Shown here one piece after another: positions 17,934 to 28,115 of a stretch of DNA of 64,000 nt. The notes under the pieces are model-generated. The model saw only the letters and a program-made list of their open reading frames with translations. It did no database searches and was not told the DNA's origin. Numbering within the stretch: the stretch's first letter is position 1; the number at the start of each line of letters is the position of its first letter. The stretch is from NCBI RefSeq assembly GCF_000973105.1, contig NC_015844.1:3964501-4028500 (forward strand), written 5' to 3'. Source of the stretch: Zobellia galactanivorans. Its GTDB lineage: Bacteria > Bacteroidota > Bacteroidia > Flavobacteriales > Flavobacteriaceae. The position numbers and the translations under genes were made by a program.

Positions 17934-19343
17934 ATGAAACTAAGAATACAACTCTTGCTTTTTAGCTCCTTCATATTCTTTTCCTGTGGCGGAAAACAAG
18001 AAGCTAAGAAGGAAATAGCGGTTGAACAAGATACCCGACCCAACATCATATTCGTTTTTGCGGATGATTGGGGCTACGGCGACCTGGGTGTTCATGGTAG
18101 TACCTTTTGTAAAACCCCCAACCTTGATAAAATGGCTGTGGAGGGCATCGATTTTCAGAATTTCTCTGTGGTAAACCCGGTTTGTTCGCCCAGTAGGGTC
18201 GGGGTTATGACGGGCCAGTTTCCGGCGCGCCAAAGTGTACACGGGCATTTCGCATCCGTAGAATCCCATATGCAAAGAGGTATGCCCGACTGGTTAAATC
18301 CCCAGGCCCCCTTGCTTCCAAAAATGCTAAAAGAAGCGGGTTATGCCACGGCCCACTTTGGAAAATGGCACCTTTCCAATACCCATGTTGAAGATGCGCC
18401 CAGTCCACTGGAATATGGCTATGACGAATATGGGGCGTTTAACCTGCCGAGTAAGCTGCATCAAATGCAGGCCGACTCAACGCTGTATAAAACGATTGAT
18501 TTTGTAAAACGGAACAAGGAGAAGCCGTTTTTTGTAAACGCTTGGATCCACGCCACACATACCCCGCATTATCCTAAGGAAAAGTATATGCGGCAATTTG
18601 CCCATCTAAATGAGCAGCAACAGGTTTATGCGGCTGTGATCGCCGAATATGATGCCCGTATCGGTGAGTTGTTCGAAACTTTGAAAAACTTGGGCTTGGA
18701 TGAAAATACCTTGGTCGTTTTCTCTTCGGATAACGGACCCGAAATTACAGGGAAAAAGAAAATTATAGAAGACAATTCCACGGGCCCTGGTATGGGCACC
18801 TATTATTCCGTAGGTGAAACAGCAGGACTCAAGGGGGAAAAACGGTCTTTGTTCGCAGGCGGGGTGCGTATTCCCTTTCTAGTGCGTTGGCCGGGTAAAA
18901 CGCCTGCCGGCGTAGTCGATAAAACTACCGAATTGGCTACGGTCGACTTACTGCCTACCTTTTTGGAGTTGGCAAAAACTACCTATCCCGAAAATTATGA
19001 GCCTGATGGGGTAAGTATCGTCCCGGCTATTATGGGAAAACCTTTTGAGCGGCAAAAACCGATTTTTTGGGATTGGCGTTTTCCGAATGACCGACCCGAT
19101 TTTTGGCCAAGTGCAGGGGTGCAAGAGGGAAATTGGAAGTTGCTGGCAAACGAAGAATTAGGAAGGGAGGAGCTTTATGATATTACGTCCGATTGGGCGG
19201 AGCAGAAAGATATGTCCGCTGAAAATCCCCAAAAAGTAAAGGAACTAATGCAAAAGTTCAAAACGTTTAAAAAGTCCTTGCCTATAGACCCGCCTTCAAC
19301 TTGCTTTTCGGAAGTGCGGAGTAGGCTTACTTCTGAAGATTAA
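17934..19343 (+). CDS. Type-I sulfatase, lipoprotein
   Basis: 469 residues; lipobox IFFSC (Cys18). FADDWGYGDLG and CSPSR (84-88, Cys84) mark a formylglycine-dependent sulfatase; GKWHLSNTHVE and FSSDNGPEITG supply further conserved segments. Shorter than the 610-residue paralogues and without their C-terminal extension. Last gene of the GH29-sulfatase-sulfatase unit: a T-tract hairpin follows and then the separate susC promoter. Confidence 0.93.
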   Translation: MKLRIQLLLFSSFIFFSCGGKQEAKKEIAVEQDTRPNIIFVFADDWGYGDLGVHGSTFCKTPNLDKMAVEGIDFQNFSVVNPVCSPSRVGVMTGQFPARQSVHGHFASVESHMQRGMPDWLNPQAPLLPKMLKEAGYATAHFGKWHLSNTHVEDAPSPLEYGYDEYGAFNLPSKLHQMQADSTLYKTIDFVKRNKEKPFFVNAWIHATHTPHYPKEKYMRQFAHLNEQQQVYAAVIAEYDARIGELFETLKNLGLDENTLVVFSSDNGPEITGKKKIIEDNSTGPGMGTYYSVGETAGLKGEKRSLFAGGVRIPFLVRWPGKTPAGVVDKTTELATVDLLPTFLELAKTTYPENYEPDGVSIVPAIMGKPFERQKPIFWDWRFPNDRPDFWPSAGVQEGNWKLLANEELGREELYDITSDWAEQKDMSAENPQKVKELMQKFKTFKKSLPIDPPSTCFSEVRSRLTSED

Positions 19344-19359
19344 GAACGAATCAAGAGTA

Positions 19360-19382
19360 CTCCGGAAAAGGAGCATTTTTTT
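19360..19382 (+). terminator. Possible weak intrinsic terminator after sulfatase
   Basis: CTCC-GGAAAA-GGAG (19360-19373) followed after two bases by seven T. The stem is only four pairs, so this is a weak candidate; an alternative pairing with GGGAGT at 19385-19390 also exists. Confidence 0.35.
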
Positions 19383-19515
19383 ACGGGAGTCCTTTCTCTT
19401 TAAGAATAAACTAGTATAAAATGCAAGGGTTTTTAAGACTGCTCTAATGGAAATACAGGCATTGCAAGTTTAGGTGTAAAAATCATCTATATAAACGATG
19501 GATAGGGCTATAATT

Positions 19516-19580
19516 GCAAAAAAAGTATTGAATCTGGTATTTTTTTGGGTAGTGTGTTGATTTTCATATTCTTAGTTTTG
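19516..19580 (+). promoter_or_regulatory. Operator plus -7 box of the susC operon (site B)
   Basis: GCAAAAAAAGTAT at 19516-19528, seven bases, GGTA and a T7 run, then -7 box TAGTTTTG (TAnnTTTG) at 19573-19580. The key C is at 19517, exactly 56 bp before the box. It shares 31 consecutive bases with site A, in an otherwise unrelated intergenic region, so the conservation is functional and not a duplicated promoter block. The predicted leader before ATG 19712 is about 125 nt. The rest of the 19344-19711 gap holds nothing else I can name. Confidence 0.75.
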
Positions 19581-19711
19581 GCTATGTCGTTTTATTGAAA
19601 TGATATTATTCGGTTTTTATTTATGACGATATGTAGCCTTTGAAGCGTCATTTGTACGGTATATCTAAACTTGAAGGCCCGACTACTCAAACTAATTTAA
19701 TTACTAGGAAA

Positions 19712-22700
19712 ATGAAAAAACGGAAAACCAAAATCTATCCTTTTCGGATAGCCCACAAGGAGCTTCTTAAGGTCTGCTTCTGTGCATTCCTGATGCCGAC
19801 ATTTCTGCCGGAAGTACATGCGAGTACGATTCCCATAGGTTCAGGACCGAATTTTGAAACGGTACAACAGCAAATTAAAGGTGCTGTATTGGATAATGCG
19901 GGAATACCTCTCGCAGGAGTAAATGTGTTGCTTGAGGGAAGTACAACGGGAACACAGACCGATTTTGACGGAAACTACACCATTACGGCGAGTTCCGGCG
20001 ATGTATTGGTCTTTTCGTATATAGGGATGAAAACGCAATCTATTACGGTTGGGGCCTCAGGCACTATAAATGTAACCATGGAGGAAGACGCCGCCAGCCT
20101 TGATGAGGTGGTTGTAATTGGCTACGGTACCCAAAAGAAAAGTGATTTGACCGGGGCCGTTGGTTCTGTGTCGTCAGCGGAATTGCAAGAGCGTCCGGCT
20201 GCTTCCCTTACCCAATCCCTATCGGGTAAGATGCCAGGTGTGAGCGTATCCATTAACTCGGGTAGGCCGGGAGGAAAATCCAATATCAGGATTAGGGGAA
20301 ATTCTTCGGTTAGCCTTTCCAATGATCCTTTGTACGTAGTTGATGGTATTATATTGGTCTCATCGGGATTGGGCAATAACAGCTCTCCCATAGATTACAT
20401 TAACCCTAACGATATTGCTTCCATTGAAGTTTTAAAAGATGCTTCGGCAACGGCAATTTATGGTTCTCGAGGGGCTAACGGGGTTATTTTGGTCTCTACC
20501 AAAAGAGGAAGTCGATCTGGAGGAAAAATCAGTTATGACAGTTACTACAGTATAGGAAACCTTTCTAGAAAAGTAGACGTGCTGAACTCGGAAGAATTTT
20601 TAATGATCGAGGAGGTCGCCTATCAGAATGCGGAAAAATACGATGCCGTAGGCTTTGCCAATGGTAAGTATACCGACCCGGCCTTAAAAAGAAACGACCC
20701 GAAACTTTTTGATGCCAATGGCAATCCCCTTTACGATACCGATTGGCAAGATGAGGTAACCCGGGCAGCCTTCACCCAGAACCACCAACTGTCATTTACG
20801 GGAGGAACCGAGAAAGGTAGTTACGGTGCCTTCCTTGGTTATATGGACGAAGAAGGCATCATGAAAGATTCTTGGCTAAAACGGTATTCCGGTCGATTTG
20901 TCTTCGATTCCAATATTAGGGATTGGCTCAAAGTTGGCGGTAGTCTTAGTTATAACAATCAAAAGGAAAGAATTATTCACGCCTCATGGGTCGGTAGAAA
21001 TATGATTGAAAATATTCCTATCGTACCGGTAAAATATCCAGATGGTAGCTGGGCCAGTAATGCCGATTATCCAGGAATGGAAGGAGGTCCGAACCCGGTT
21101 AGGGTAGGAGAGGAGTACAAGAATTTCTTGCGCACCAATACCATATTAGGAAACATATTCGCCAATATTACCTTGGCAAAAGGACTGGATTTTAGAACTT
21201 CCATAGGTGTAAATAACGTAGAGCAAAAAACCGATGAATATGCGGGCCGTGAACTAAGTTTTATTGGAACGAATACAAACGGTTACGCAGAAAGATCAGC
21301 TAATGAATATACTTCATGGCAATTTGAAAATTACCTGACTTATAACAAGGAAATTGCTGATACCCATTCCATCACCGGTTTGTTGGGGATATCATGGCAA
21401 CATATAAATAACACGGCATTTAGTGCCCGAGCCGAAAATTTCTCGGATGACTTTTTTAGCTTCGATAATTTAGGCGCGGGATCAGTGGTCGGCAATCCGA
21501 CTTCAAGTGCTTTCGCCTATGGGCTGAATTCTTATTTCGGACGGATCAATTATGGTCTTCAAAATAAGTATCTCTTGACGGTCACGGGCCGGGTAGATGG
21601 ATCGTCTAAATTCGGGGATACCAATAAATACGCCTTCTTTCCTTCAGCGGCCTTGGCCTGGAAAGTTTCCGAAGAGAATTTCTTGAAAGAATCTAAAACG
21701 ATATCCAACCTTAAATTAAGGGCAAGTTATGGGGTTACCGGTAACTCAGAAATACCTGCATACGGAGCATTACCTGGCTTAGGGAACTATGCCTATGTGG
21801 TGAATAACTCGGTAGTGAACGGTATTGGTATCGACCGTTTGGCCAATCCTGATTTGAAATGGGAAAAAACAAACCAAGTTGATGCCGGAATCGAAGTTGG
21901 CCTGTTTGATGGAAGAATTTCCTTTGAGGCGGATATCTACCGTAAGTTGACCGAAGATATGCTCTTGAATTCACCTGTACCCACCAGTAGTGGTTATGCC
22001 TCTGTATTTCGAAATATTGGGAGTATGGAAAATAAGGGGATTGAATTTTCTTTGAGTACTCGGAATATCGCAACCGATAATTTTTCATGGGACACCGATT
22101 TCAACATCGCCATGAATAAAAATGAGGTAGTTGCGCTTTCGGGTGGAAGCGATATTTTTTCTAGTCGGACCATCATTCGCGAAGGGGAGGCCGTTGGTTC
22201 TTTCTTTGGCCTGGTCAATCTCGGTACATGGGGAAGTGATGAAGCCGAAGAAGCGGCAAAATACTTCAGGCTTCCTGGAGATGTCAAAATAGAGGATAGA
22301 AATAATGACGGGGTTATCAACCAAGCCGATAGGACCATTATCGGAAAAGGGATTCCCGATGGTTACGGAAGTTTGATCAACACCTTCCGTTACAAGAATT
22401 TTGAACTGTTGGTCGATCTACAGTTTCAGTACGGTAATGATATTATGTACATCACTACCCGTCCACAAGAAAACAGACAGGGTATAGCCAACAGTCTTGC
22501 TACGGTATTGGATGCATGGACGCCTGAAAATCAGGATACGGAAATTGCTCAGTGGAGACCTGTATCTGCCGGTTATGATAATTTAGATACCTCCCACATG
22601 ATCCAAGATGGGTCTTTCATTAGGGGGAGAAACCTGTTGTTGGGCTATAATTTCTCACCGGATATTTCTGAAAAATTAAAGCTGAGCAGGTTGAAGATAT

Positions 22701-22855
22701 ACACATCGGCACAAAACTTTTTTGTAAGCACAAAATACGAAGGTTATGATCCAGAAGTGCAAACCACTGATAACACTTTTGGACAAGGAGAGGTAAACTT
22801 TGATCAATACCCAAAGCCTCGGGTATTTATGATCGGATTGAACGCAACTTTCTAA
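19712..22855 (+). CDS. SusC-like TonB-dependent outer-membrane transporter
   Basis: 1047 residues from ATG 19712 (MKKRKTKIYPF); the upstream in-frame ATG at 19640 would add 24 non-signal residues. After the signal region comes a CarboxypepD_reg-like domain (IKGAVLDNAGIPLAGVNVLL), the TonB-box-like EEDAASLDEVVVIGYGTQKK, the plug with ADVSEVEVLKDASATAIYG-type sequence (SIEVLKDASATAIYGSRGAN) and a long beta-barrel ending in an aromatic residue (LNATF). Forms the import channel for glycan oligomers together with the SusD protein encoded 16 bp downstream. Only SusC in the window. Confidence 0.97.
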   Translation: MKKRKTKIYPFRIAHKELLKVCFCAFLMPTFLPEVHASTIPIGSGPNFETVQQQIKGAVLDNAGIPLAGVNVLLEGSTTGTQTDFDGNYTITASSGDVLVFSYIGMKTQSITVGASGTINVTMEEDAASLDEVVVIGYGTQKKSDLTGAVGSVSSAELQERPAASLTQSLSGKMPGVSVSINSGRPGGKSNIRIRGNSSVSLSNDPLYVVDGIILVSSGLGNNSSPIDYINPNDIASIEVLKDASATAIYGSRGANGVILVSTKRGSRSGGKISYDSYYSIGNLSRKVDVLNSEEFLMIEEVAYQNAEKYDAVGFANGKYTDPALKRNDPKLFDANGNPLYDTDWQDEVTRAAFTQNHQLSFTGGTEKGSYGAFLGYMDEEGIMKDSWLKRYSGRFVFDSNIRDWLKVGGSLSYNNQKERIIHASWVGRNMIENIPIVPVKYPDGSWASNADYPGMEGGPNPVRVGEEYKNFLRTNTILGNIFANITLAKGLDFRTSIGVNNVEQKTDEYAGRELSFIGTNTNGYAERSANEYTSWQFENYLTYNKEIADTHSITGLLGISWQHINNTAFSARAENFSDDFFSFDNLGAGSVVGNPTSSAFAYGLNSYFGRINYGLQNKYLLTVTGRVDGSSKFGDTNKYAFFPSAALAWKVSEENFLKESKTISNLKLRASYGVTGNSEIPAYGALPGLGNYAYVVNNSVVNGIGIDRLANPDLKWEKTNQVDAGIEVGLFDGRISFEADIYRKLTEDMLLNSPVPTSSGYASVFRNIGSMENKGIEFSLSTRNIATDNFSWDTDFNIAMNKNEVVALSGGSDIFSSRTIIREGEAVGSFFGLVNLGTWGSDEAEEAAKYFRLPGDVKIEDRNNDGVINQADRTIIGKGIPDGYGSLINTFRYKNFELLVDLQFQYGNDIMYITTRPQENRQGIANSLATVLDAWTPENQDTEIAQWRPVSAGYDNLDTSHMIQDGSFIRGRNLLLGYNFSPDISEKLKLSRLKIYTSAQNFFVSTKYEGYDPEVQTTDNTFGQGEVNFDQYPKPRVFMIGLNATF

Positions 22856-22871
22856 ACAAAAATAGACAAAC

Positions 22872-24377
22872 ATGAAAAATAGTATAAAAAACAGAATTCA
22901 AGTAGCGCTGATGGGGCTCTTGCTAGGTACGGGAGTAGGGTGTTCCGACTTTCTTGATGAAACCGACCCTTCCAATATTACCGCTGATAGTTATTTTAAG
23001 ACTGCGGAGCATGCAGAATCTGCCGTGTATTCTATCTATTCCAATTTGAGGGAAGTACGCGGGGGATCCTACGGAGGTAGTCCTTGGCTCATGTTGGAAT
23101 TTGCTACAGGTTTGGCCGATAGCGATTTAGGGCAGGCCGATAACAGCAATATCATCCGAAACTTGACCAATACTTCGGATAATGCATATGGCAAGGTATA
23201 CTGGGACAGCAGCTATAAAGGTATAGCCAATGCCAACTTGGCGATTGCGAACATTCCTGATATTGCTATGGATGAAGGCAAAAAAAATCAAATATTGGGG
23301 GAAGCCCGGTTTCTAAGGGCCTATTACTATTATAATCTCGTCCGGATTTTCGGTAGCGTTCCTTTAATTACCGACCCGATCGATCTAAGTTCGGAAAACT
23401 TGTATTCCTCCCAAGAAACAGTGGAGAATATTTATGCGGTAATCGTAGAAGATTTGACTACTGCAGAGGCGTCGGGCCTCCCGTTTAACGATGGTACGGG
23501 AAAGGTGACCCTTGGGGCGATCAAATCATTATTGTCCAGTGTATACCTGACCATGGCGGGCTACCCCTTGCAAAAGGGAGACGAGTACTATAAAAAAGCC
23601 GCGGACAAGGCCAAGGAAGTAATCGATTCGGCCGAATATAGCTTGTTCCCTACCTATGCCGATTTACATGACCCAGAGCAAAACAATATAGGCGAGAACA
23701 TCTTTATGGTTCAATACGAGGCCTTTGTAGATCCTTCCGATTGGCAACCCTTGGTCATACCGTATAACATGAATATTTCGGCTTACTCGGAACAAACGGG
23801 AGCCATTTATGCCAATCAAGATTTTGTGAATTCGTATGACGAGAACGATAAAAGGATTGCGGAAAAGGAATTTTACTACACCACCTATACCTCTAAATTC
23901 GATAGGGATGAGACCATAGTCTTGGGAGGCCATTTTCTCTATAAGCATTTTGATATCGTGGCCAATCTTGAAACGGCCAGTAGCGATCTAAATTGGGACC
24001 TGATCCGCTATGCCGAGGTGCTGCTAATTTATGCCGAGGCATCGAACGAGGTTTCAGGACCTACCACGGCGGCATATAATGCCGTAAACGAAATTAGGAC
24101 CAGGGCGGAATTGCCTAATCTGGAAGGACTTAGCAAAGACCAGTTTCGGGAAGCGGTTTGGAAGGAAAAATGGCATGAGCTTAGTTATGAGAACGTTACT
24201 TGGTTCGACATGGTCAGGTTAAGAAAGGCGTTTAATGTCTCAACAGGGAGTTTTGAGGATTTTGTTGGGCATCAATTTGCTTACGGCCCAACATTGACGG
24301 AACGCGAATTGTTATTTCCCATTCCTACCGATGAACTACGTAACAATGTGAACTTGGTCCAAAATCCGGGCTATTAA
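22872..24377 (+). CDS. SusD-like surface glycan-binding lipoprotein
   Basis: 501 residues; lipobox with GVGCSDFLDE (Cys at about 24). N-terminal TPR-like helices (AESAVYSIYSNL, EARFLRAYYYYNLVRIFGSVPLI) and the C-terminal RagB/SusD part (WDLIRYAEVLLIYAEASNEV, ending NLVQNPGY) are typical. It caps the SusC channel at the cell surface and binds the oligosaccharide. Followed 71 bp later by a sulfatase gene in the same direction. Confidence 0.96.
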   Translation: MKNSIKNRIQVALMGLLLGTGVGCSDFLDETDPSNITADSYFKTAEHAESAVYSIYSNLREVRGGSYGGSPWLMLEFATGLADSDLGQADNSNIIRNLTNTSDNAYGKVYWDSSYKGIANANLAIANIPDIAMDEGKKNQILGEARFLRAYYYYNLVRIFGSVPLITDPIDLSSENLYSSQETVENIYAVIVEDLTTAEASGLPFNDGTGKVTLGAIKSLLSSVYLTMAGYPLQKGDEYYKKAADKAKEVIDSAEYSLFPTYADLHDPEQNNIGENIFMVQYEAFVDPSDWQPLVIPYNMNISAYSEQTGAIYANQDFVNSYDENDKRIAEKEFYYTTYTSKFDRDETIVLGGHFLYKHFDIVANLETASSDLNWDLIRYAEVLLIYAEASNEVSGPTTAAYNAVNEIRTRAELPNLEGLSKDQFREAVWKEKWHELSYENVTWFDMVRLRKAFNVSTGSFEDFVGHQFAYGPTLTERELLFPIPTDELRNNVNLVQNPGY

Positions 24378-24448
24378 TGTCCCCTTGTTTCAAATAGTTA
24401 TGCTGTTAGTACATAGGAATAGAAAATAATTTTTAGATATATAAAGCA

Positions 24449-26296
24449 ATGCAAATGAATTTAAAAATGGTAACCAGCGGTAAGGAGATCGTATGTGGTA
24501 ACAATCGGAAACTTGCCGTAAAAAGTCTTTCAATGTTTATGGTATGGGTCTGTGCGTCGGCATTTGTCATGCGGGCGCAAAGTACAGCCAAAGAAAAACC
24601 GAACGTAATCGTAGTGATTACCGATGACCAGGGTATGGGCGATTTGGGATGTTATGGAAACCCCTATATCAAAACCCCGAATATTGACACCTTTTATAAA
24701 GATGCGGTGCGGTTTACCAATTATCACGTATCCACTACCTGCGCGCCTAGTAGAGGGGCCATAATGAGCGGGCGACATACCAATCGACTCAATGTTTTTC
24801 ATACGATTACAGGGCGTTCCATTCTTTTTGAAGACGAAGTAATACTACCGCAGATTTTTGCCCAAAACGGATATACCAATGGTATGTTCGGTAAGTGGCA
24901 TTTGGGGGATAATTATCCCTACCGTCCTGAAGACCGAGGGTTTCATGAGGTGGTCCGTCATGGGGGCGGGGGAATTACCCAAGGCCCCGATTATTGGAAC
25001 AACGACTATTTTGATGATACCTATTGGCACAATGGTAAAACCGAAAAATACAAGGGCTACTGTACCGATGTGTTCTTTTCGGAGGCATTGGACTTCATAG
25101 AGACCAACAAGGATAAGCCTTTCTTTTGCTACATCGCTACCAATGCTCCCCATGGGCCTTTGAACGTACCTAAAAAGTACATGGATATGTATAAAGGGGT
25201 AGACGGACTGGCAGAGAAGTTTCAACGGTTCTACGGAATGATTACCAATATAGATGACAATTTCAAGCTTCTGGAAGATAAGTTGGAGGCTTTGGATATT
25301 GCCGACAACACCATTCTAATTTTTACAACGGACAATGGTACCGCTGGAGGAAATAAGGTTTTTGACGCGGGTTTAAAAGGAGGGAAGGGTAGTGAGTACG
25401 AAGGTGGACACCGGGTTCCATTACTTATCCGATGGCCCAATGGAGAACTTACCGGAGGTAAGGATATAGATAAATTGGTCGCACATTACGACCTATTGCC
25501 TACGTTCGTAGACCTTTTAGGTTTTGATTTTAATCCGGTGAAGCCCTTGGACGGTACAAGTCTAAAGCCTTTGCTCTACGATCAAGCCGAGGAATGGCCG
25601 AATAGGATTTTATATATGGATACCCAACGCTTACAGAACCTCGTAAAATACAGAAAATACTCCGTTATGGACGATAACTGGCGCCTGGTAAACGGAACCG
25701 AGCTGTATGATATGAATAAAGACCGTAGCCAGACCACAAATGTATTCGATAGGCATCCCGAAGTGGCGGAAAGATTGGCCGTGGGTTATGAAAAATGGTG
25801 GCAGTCCATTATGGATGAAAACGTCAATGAACGTTATGCCTATATTAAAGTGGGCTCGCCCGAAGAAAACCCTAGCCGCATTTCCTCACATGATATGATG
25901 ACGGGTAAATTCGGACATATGTGGCATCAATACGGTGCAACGAACGCCTCGCAGGCCACGGGAAACTGGAAAATTGAATTCGTAGAAGATGGCGATTACA
26001 AAATTAGCCTGTGCCGTTTCCCAAGGGAAAGTGGCTTGGCCATCAACGAAACTTTCCCAGCGGAAAAACAAAGGGTTGAACTAGAAAGGGCTATGCCGGC
26101 AAGTACAAAGTCCGATTTTGAAGAGGCCTATATCTACGTAGCCGATTTGGAAAAGACGGCTAAAATTGAAAAGGGCCAGAAAGAAGTGTCCTTTACCGCC
26201 AAGGTTTCTGCCGGTAAATACGATATGGAAGCCCAGTTGATCGATAAAGACAAAAGGGTGCACCCGGCCTATTACGTCTATATTGAAAAGCTGTAG
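24449..26296 (+). CDS. Type-I sulfatase, long form with C-terminal beta extension
   Basis: 615 residues; hydrophobic signal segment around SLSMFMVWVCASAFVMRAQ, so the true start might be a few codons later (ATG 24455 or 24467). TDDQGMGDLG and CAPSR (98-102, Cys98) are the catalytic motifs; HGGGGITQGPDYWNNDYFDDTY and the C-terminal GDYKISLCRFPRE place it with the sulfatases at 2778 and 56061 as paralogues. In the susCD unit, upstream of a GH29-like gene. Confidence 0.93.
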   Translation: MQMNLKMVTSGKEIVCGNNRKLAVKSLSMFMVWVCASAFVMRAQSTAKEKPNVIVVITDDQGMGDLGCYGNPYIKTPNIDTFYKDAVRFTNYHVSTTCAPSRGAIMSGRHTNRLNVFHTITGRSILFEDEVILPQIFAQNGYTNGMFGKWHLGDNYPYRPEDRGFHEVVRHGGGGITQGPDYWNNDYFDDTYWHNGKTEKYKGYCTDVFFSEALDFIETNKDKPFFCYIATNAPHGPLNVPKKYMDMYKGVDGLAEKFQRFYGMITNIDDNFKLLEDKLEALDIADNTILIFTTDNGTAGGNKVFDAGLKGGKGSEYEGGHRVPLLIRWPNGELTGGKDIDKLVAHYDLLPTFVDLLGFDFNPVKPLDGTSLKPLLYDQAEEWPNRILYMDTQRLQNLVKYRKYSVMDDNWRLVNGTELYDMNKDRSQTTNVFDRHPEVAERLAVGYEKWWQSIMDENVNERYAYIKVGSPEENPSRISSHDMMTGKFGHMWHQYGATNASQATGNWKIEFVEDGDYKISLCRFPRESGLAINETFPAEKQRVELERAMPASTKSDFEEAYIYVADLEKTAKIEKGQKEVSFTAKVSAGKYDMEAQLIDKDKRVHPAYYVYIEKL

Positions 26297-26339
26297 CCGA
26301 TTGAAATTTAAAAAGCATCAATAATAACTGCAAATTTAG

Positions 26340-26365
26340 GCCCTTGGAACTATGGTTCTAAGGGC
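26340..26365 (+). terminator. Strong hairpin between sulfatase and GH29-like gene
   Basis: GCCCTTGGAAC-TATG-GTTCTAAGGGC at 26340-26365 forms an 11-pair stem (one G-T pair) with a 4-base loop, followed only by CTTTCAA. The short T-run makes it either a weak terminator that would lower downstream expression, or an mRNA-stabilising hairpin. Confidence 0.5.
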
Positions 26366-26404
26366 TTTCAATGGCATATAGGGCCGAAATACAAGGCAAC
26401 AAAA

Positions 26405-27919
26405 ATGGTTAAAAAAAAGAACTTCAAAATCGACTTCCCTATGGTAACGCTGGTAAAAGGATGCTGTTTACTTTTTCTTCTTTCGGTAAATTTAACTTTG
26501 ATGGCACAAGAGGCCCCGGATCCCTATGCGGAAACGGTAGATAAAATTACGAATGAAACACTTTCTCCTATTCCTATAGATTCAGAAACGATTAATGTGC
26601 TTTCGGCAGGGAGTGCATTAAAAAGTAAAAACATGCAGCCCAAGGTATTGAATTTTATGTTCCTATGGGTAGAATCAACTGCCGTAGGGGAGCACTCCTT
26701 GTCTTGGGAAGTGCGGGCAGCTACATCGGGAGTGTATTCGGTCACTGCGGAAATATTGGGCAAATATGCTACCATAGAGCTCTTGTGTAACGGAGAAAAA
26801 AGAAATGTAAAAGTACAGTCGGAAGACTGGAGTAGGCTAGATTTAGGGAGTGTTCAGCTTAAAAAAGGAAGTAACACGATCGAGTTGGCGATCCAGTCAA
26901 AAGAAACGATCAAAATTTCAGCCTTGGAGCTGACAAGGCCAAGTGTTGCACAAGGAATAATGGATGAGGCTTTATCCGTAAGGCAAGACCCCGATTGGTT
27001 TAAGGATGCCGGATACGGACTTATGTTTCAATGGACCAATAGGGCAATACCTAAAGAAGGGGATAGCATCAAGGATTGGGAGAAAAAAATAAACGATTTT
27101 GATGTGCAAGAGTTTGTCGATATGGTCGAGGAAACCGGGGCGGCGTATGTGATTTGGTCGATTACCTGGGGACAGCAGTATATTTCTGCACCCATAGCCT
27201 CTTTGGATAAATTGATTGAAGGCCGTACTACAAAACGCGATTTGCTCGGGGAAATGGCCGACCAACTTTATGCCAAAAACATTAAACTGATTTTCTATTA
27301 CCACTATGGTTATGACTGCTATCATTCCACAGACCCTGAATGGTTAAACCATGCCGGAGGTTATGAAGCGGATAAAAGTCGATTGTATAAAAACGTAAAC
27401 GACATTATCGCGGAAGTAGGCAATAGGTATGGTGATAAATTGAACGGATGGTTTTTTGACGGGGGGCAACGCTATTACGATTCCCGTTTTGACGGTACCC
27501 AGGAAGGCGTGCTGAGCGCGTCGTTTAAAGAAATGAGCCAAGCGGCCAGAAAGGGCAACGAAGAAAGGGTGTTGACCTATAATTCTTGGATTTTACCTAG
27601 GGTAACCGAGTATCAAGATTATTATTCGGGGGAAGGACTACAACAGTTTGAAAATTTAGATGAAGGTAGCTTTGTCGATGGTAAGCACAAAGGCCTTATG
27701 GCCCACACTTGTTTTCCGCTAGAGGAAAGATGGGGGCATATAGACTTTAATACGCCCATCAAAAAATCAAAATATTCGGTGGAAGAACTTCGTGGCTATG
27801 TTAAAAATGCACAACACAACAGATACCCGCTCTCCATTAATTTAGAAATGTATGAAGATGGTTCCGTATCAAGTGAATCGTTGAAGTTGTTAAAAGAACT
27901 TCGGAAAGTAGTTCGGTAG
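26405..27919 (+). CDS. Divergent GH29-like (alpha-L-fucosidase fold) protein with N-terminal beta domain
   Basis: 504 residues, signal peptide ending LTLMAQ. Residues about 60-180 form a carbohydrate-binding-like beta-sandwich (HSLSWEVRAATSGVYSV... KKGSNTIELAI). The (beta/alpha)8 part then starts (DAGYGLMFQWTNRAIP), has YVIWSITWGQQYIS where GH29 enzymes have KHHDGF, and GWFFDGGQRYY with Asp352 at the nucleophile position. The absence of the KHHDGF segment means the substrate pocket must differ, so fucosidase activity is likely but not assured. Follows the SusCD-linked sulfatase by 108 bp including a hairpin; a terminator follows. Confidence 0.75.
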   Translation: MVKKKNFKIDFPMVTLVKGCCLLFLLSVNLTLMAQEAPDPYAETVDKITNETLSPIPIDSETINVLSAGSALKSKNMQPKVLNFMFLWVESTAVGEHSLSWEVRAATSGVYSVTAEILGKYATIELLCNGEKRNVKVQSEDWSRLDLGSVQLKKGSNTIELAIQSKETIKISALELTRPSVAQGIMDEALSVRQDPDWFKDAGYGLMFQWTNRAIPKEGDSIKDWEKKINDFDVQEFVDMVEETGAAYVIWSITWGQQYISAPIASLDKLIEGRTTKRDLLGEMADQLYAKNIKLIFYYHYGYDCYHSTDPEWLNHAGGYEADKSRLYKNVNDIIAEVGNRYGDKLNGWFFDGGQRYYDSRFDGTQEGVLSASFKEMSQAARKGNEERVLTYNSWILPRVTEYQDYYSGEGLQQFENLDEGSFVDGKHKGLMAHTCFPLEERWGHIDFNTPIKKSKYSVEELRGYVKNAQHNRYPLSINLEMYEDGSVSSESLKLLKELRKVVR

Positions 27920-27946
27920 TTCAAGTGTAAGGAAATAAGGGGGTAG

Positions 27947-27982
27947 AGAAAAGCGTAAATGCTTGTAGTAGCTTTTCTTTTA
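27947..27982 (+). terminator. Probable intrinsic terminator after GH29-like gene
   Basis: AGAAAAGC (27947-27954) pairs with GCTTTTCT (27971-27978) across a 16-base loop, and the right arm runs into TTTTCTTTT. It separates the susCD unit from the fucose catabolic promoter downstream. Confidence 0.55.
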
Positions 27983-28115
27983 ATGCTTTTCCAAATAAAA
28001 GTTTCCTTTTTAGTTTGAATGCGGCTTGCTCAAAAGGGTGATTTTAAAGTTTTTAGGAACCTTTCTTTAATCTACTTTTATGGTTGTTTGATGTCTTAAT
28101 TGCAAGTGAAATCCA

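Noticed and set aside
19640-19711. Longer start of susC at 19640
   Set aside because: Adds 24 residues without signal character before a normal start at 19712.
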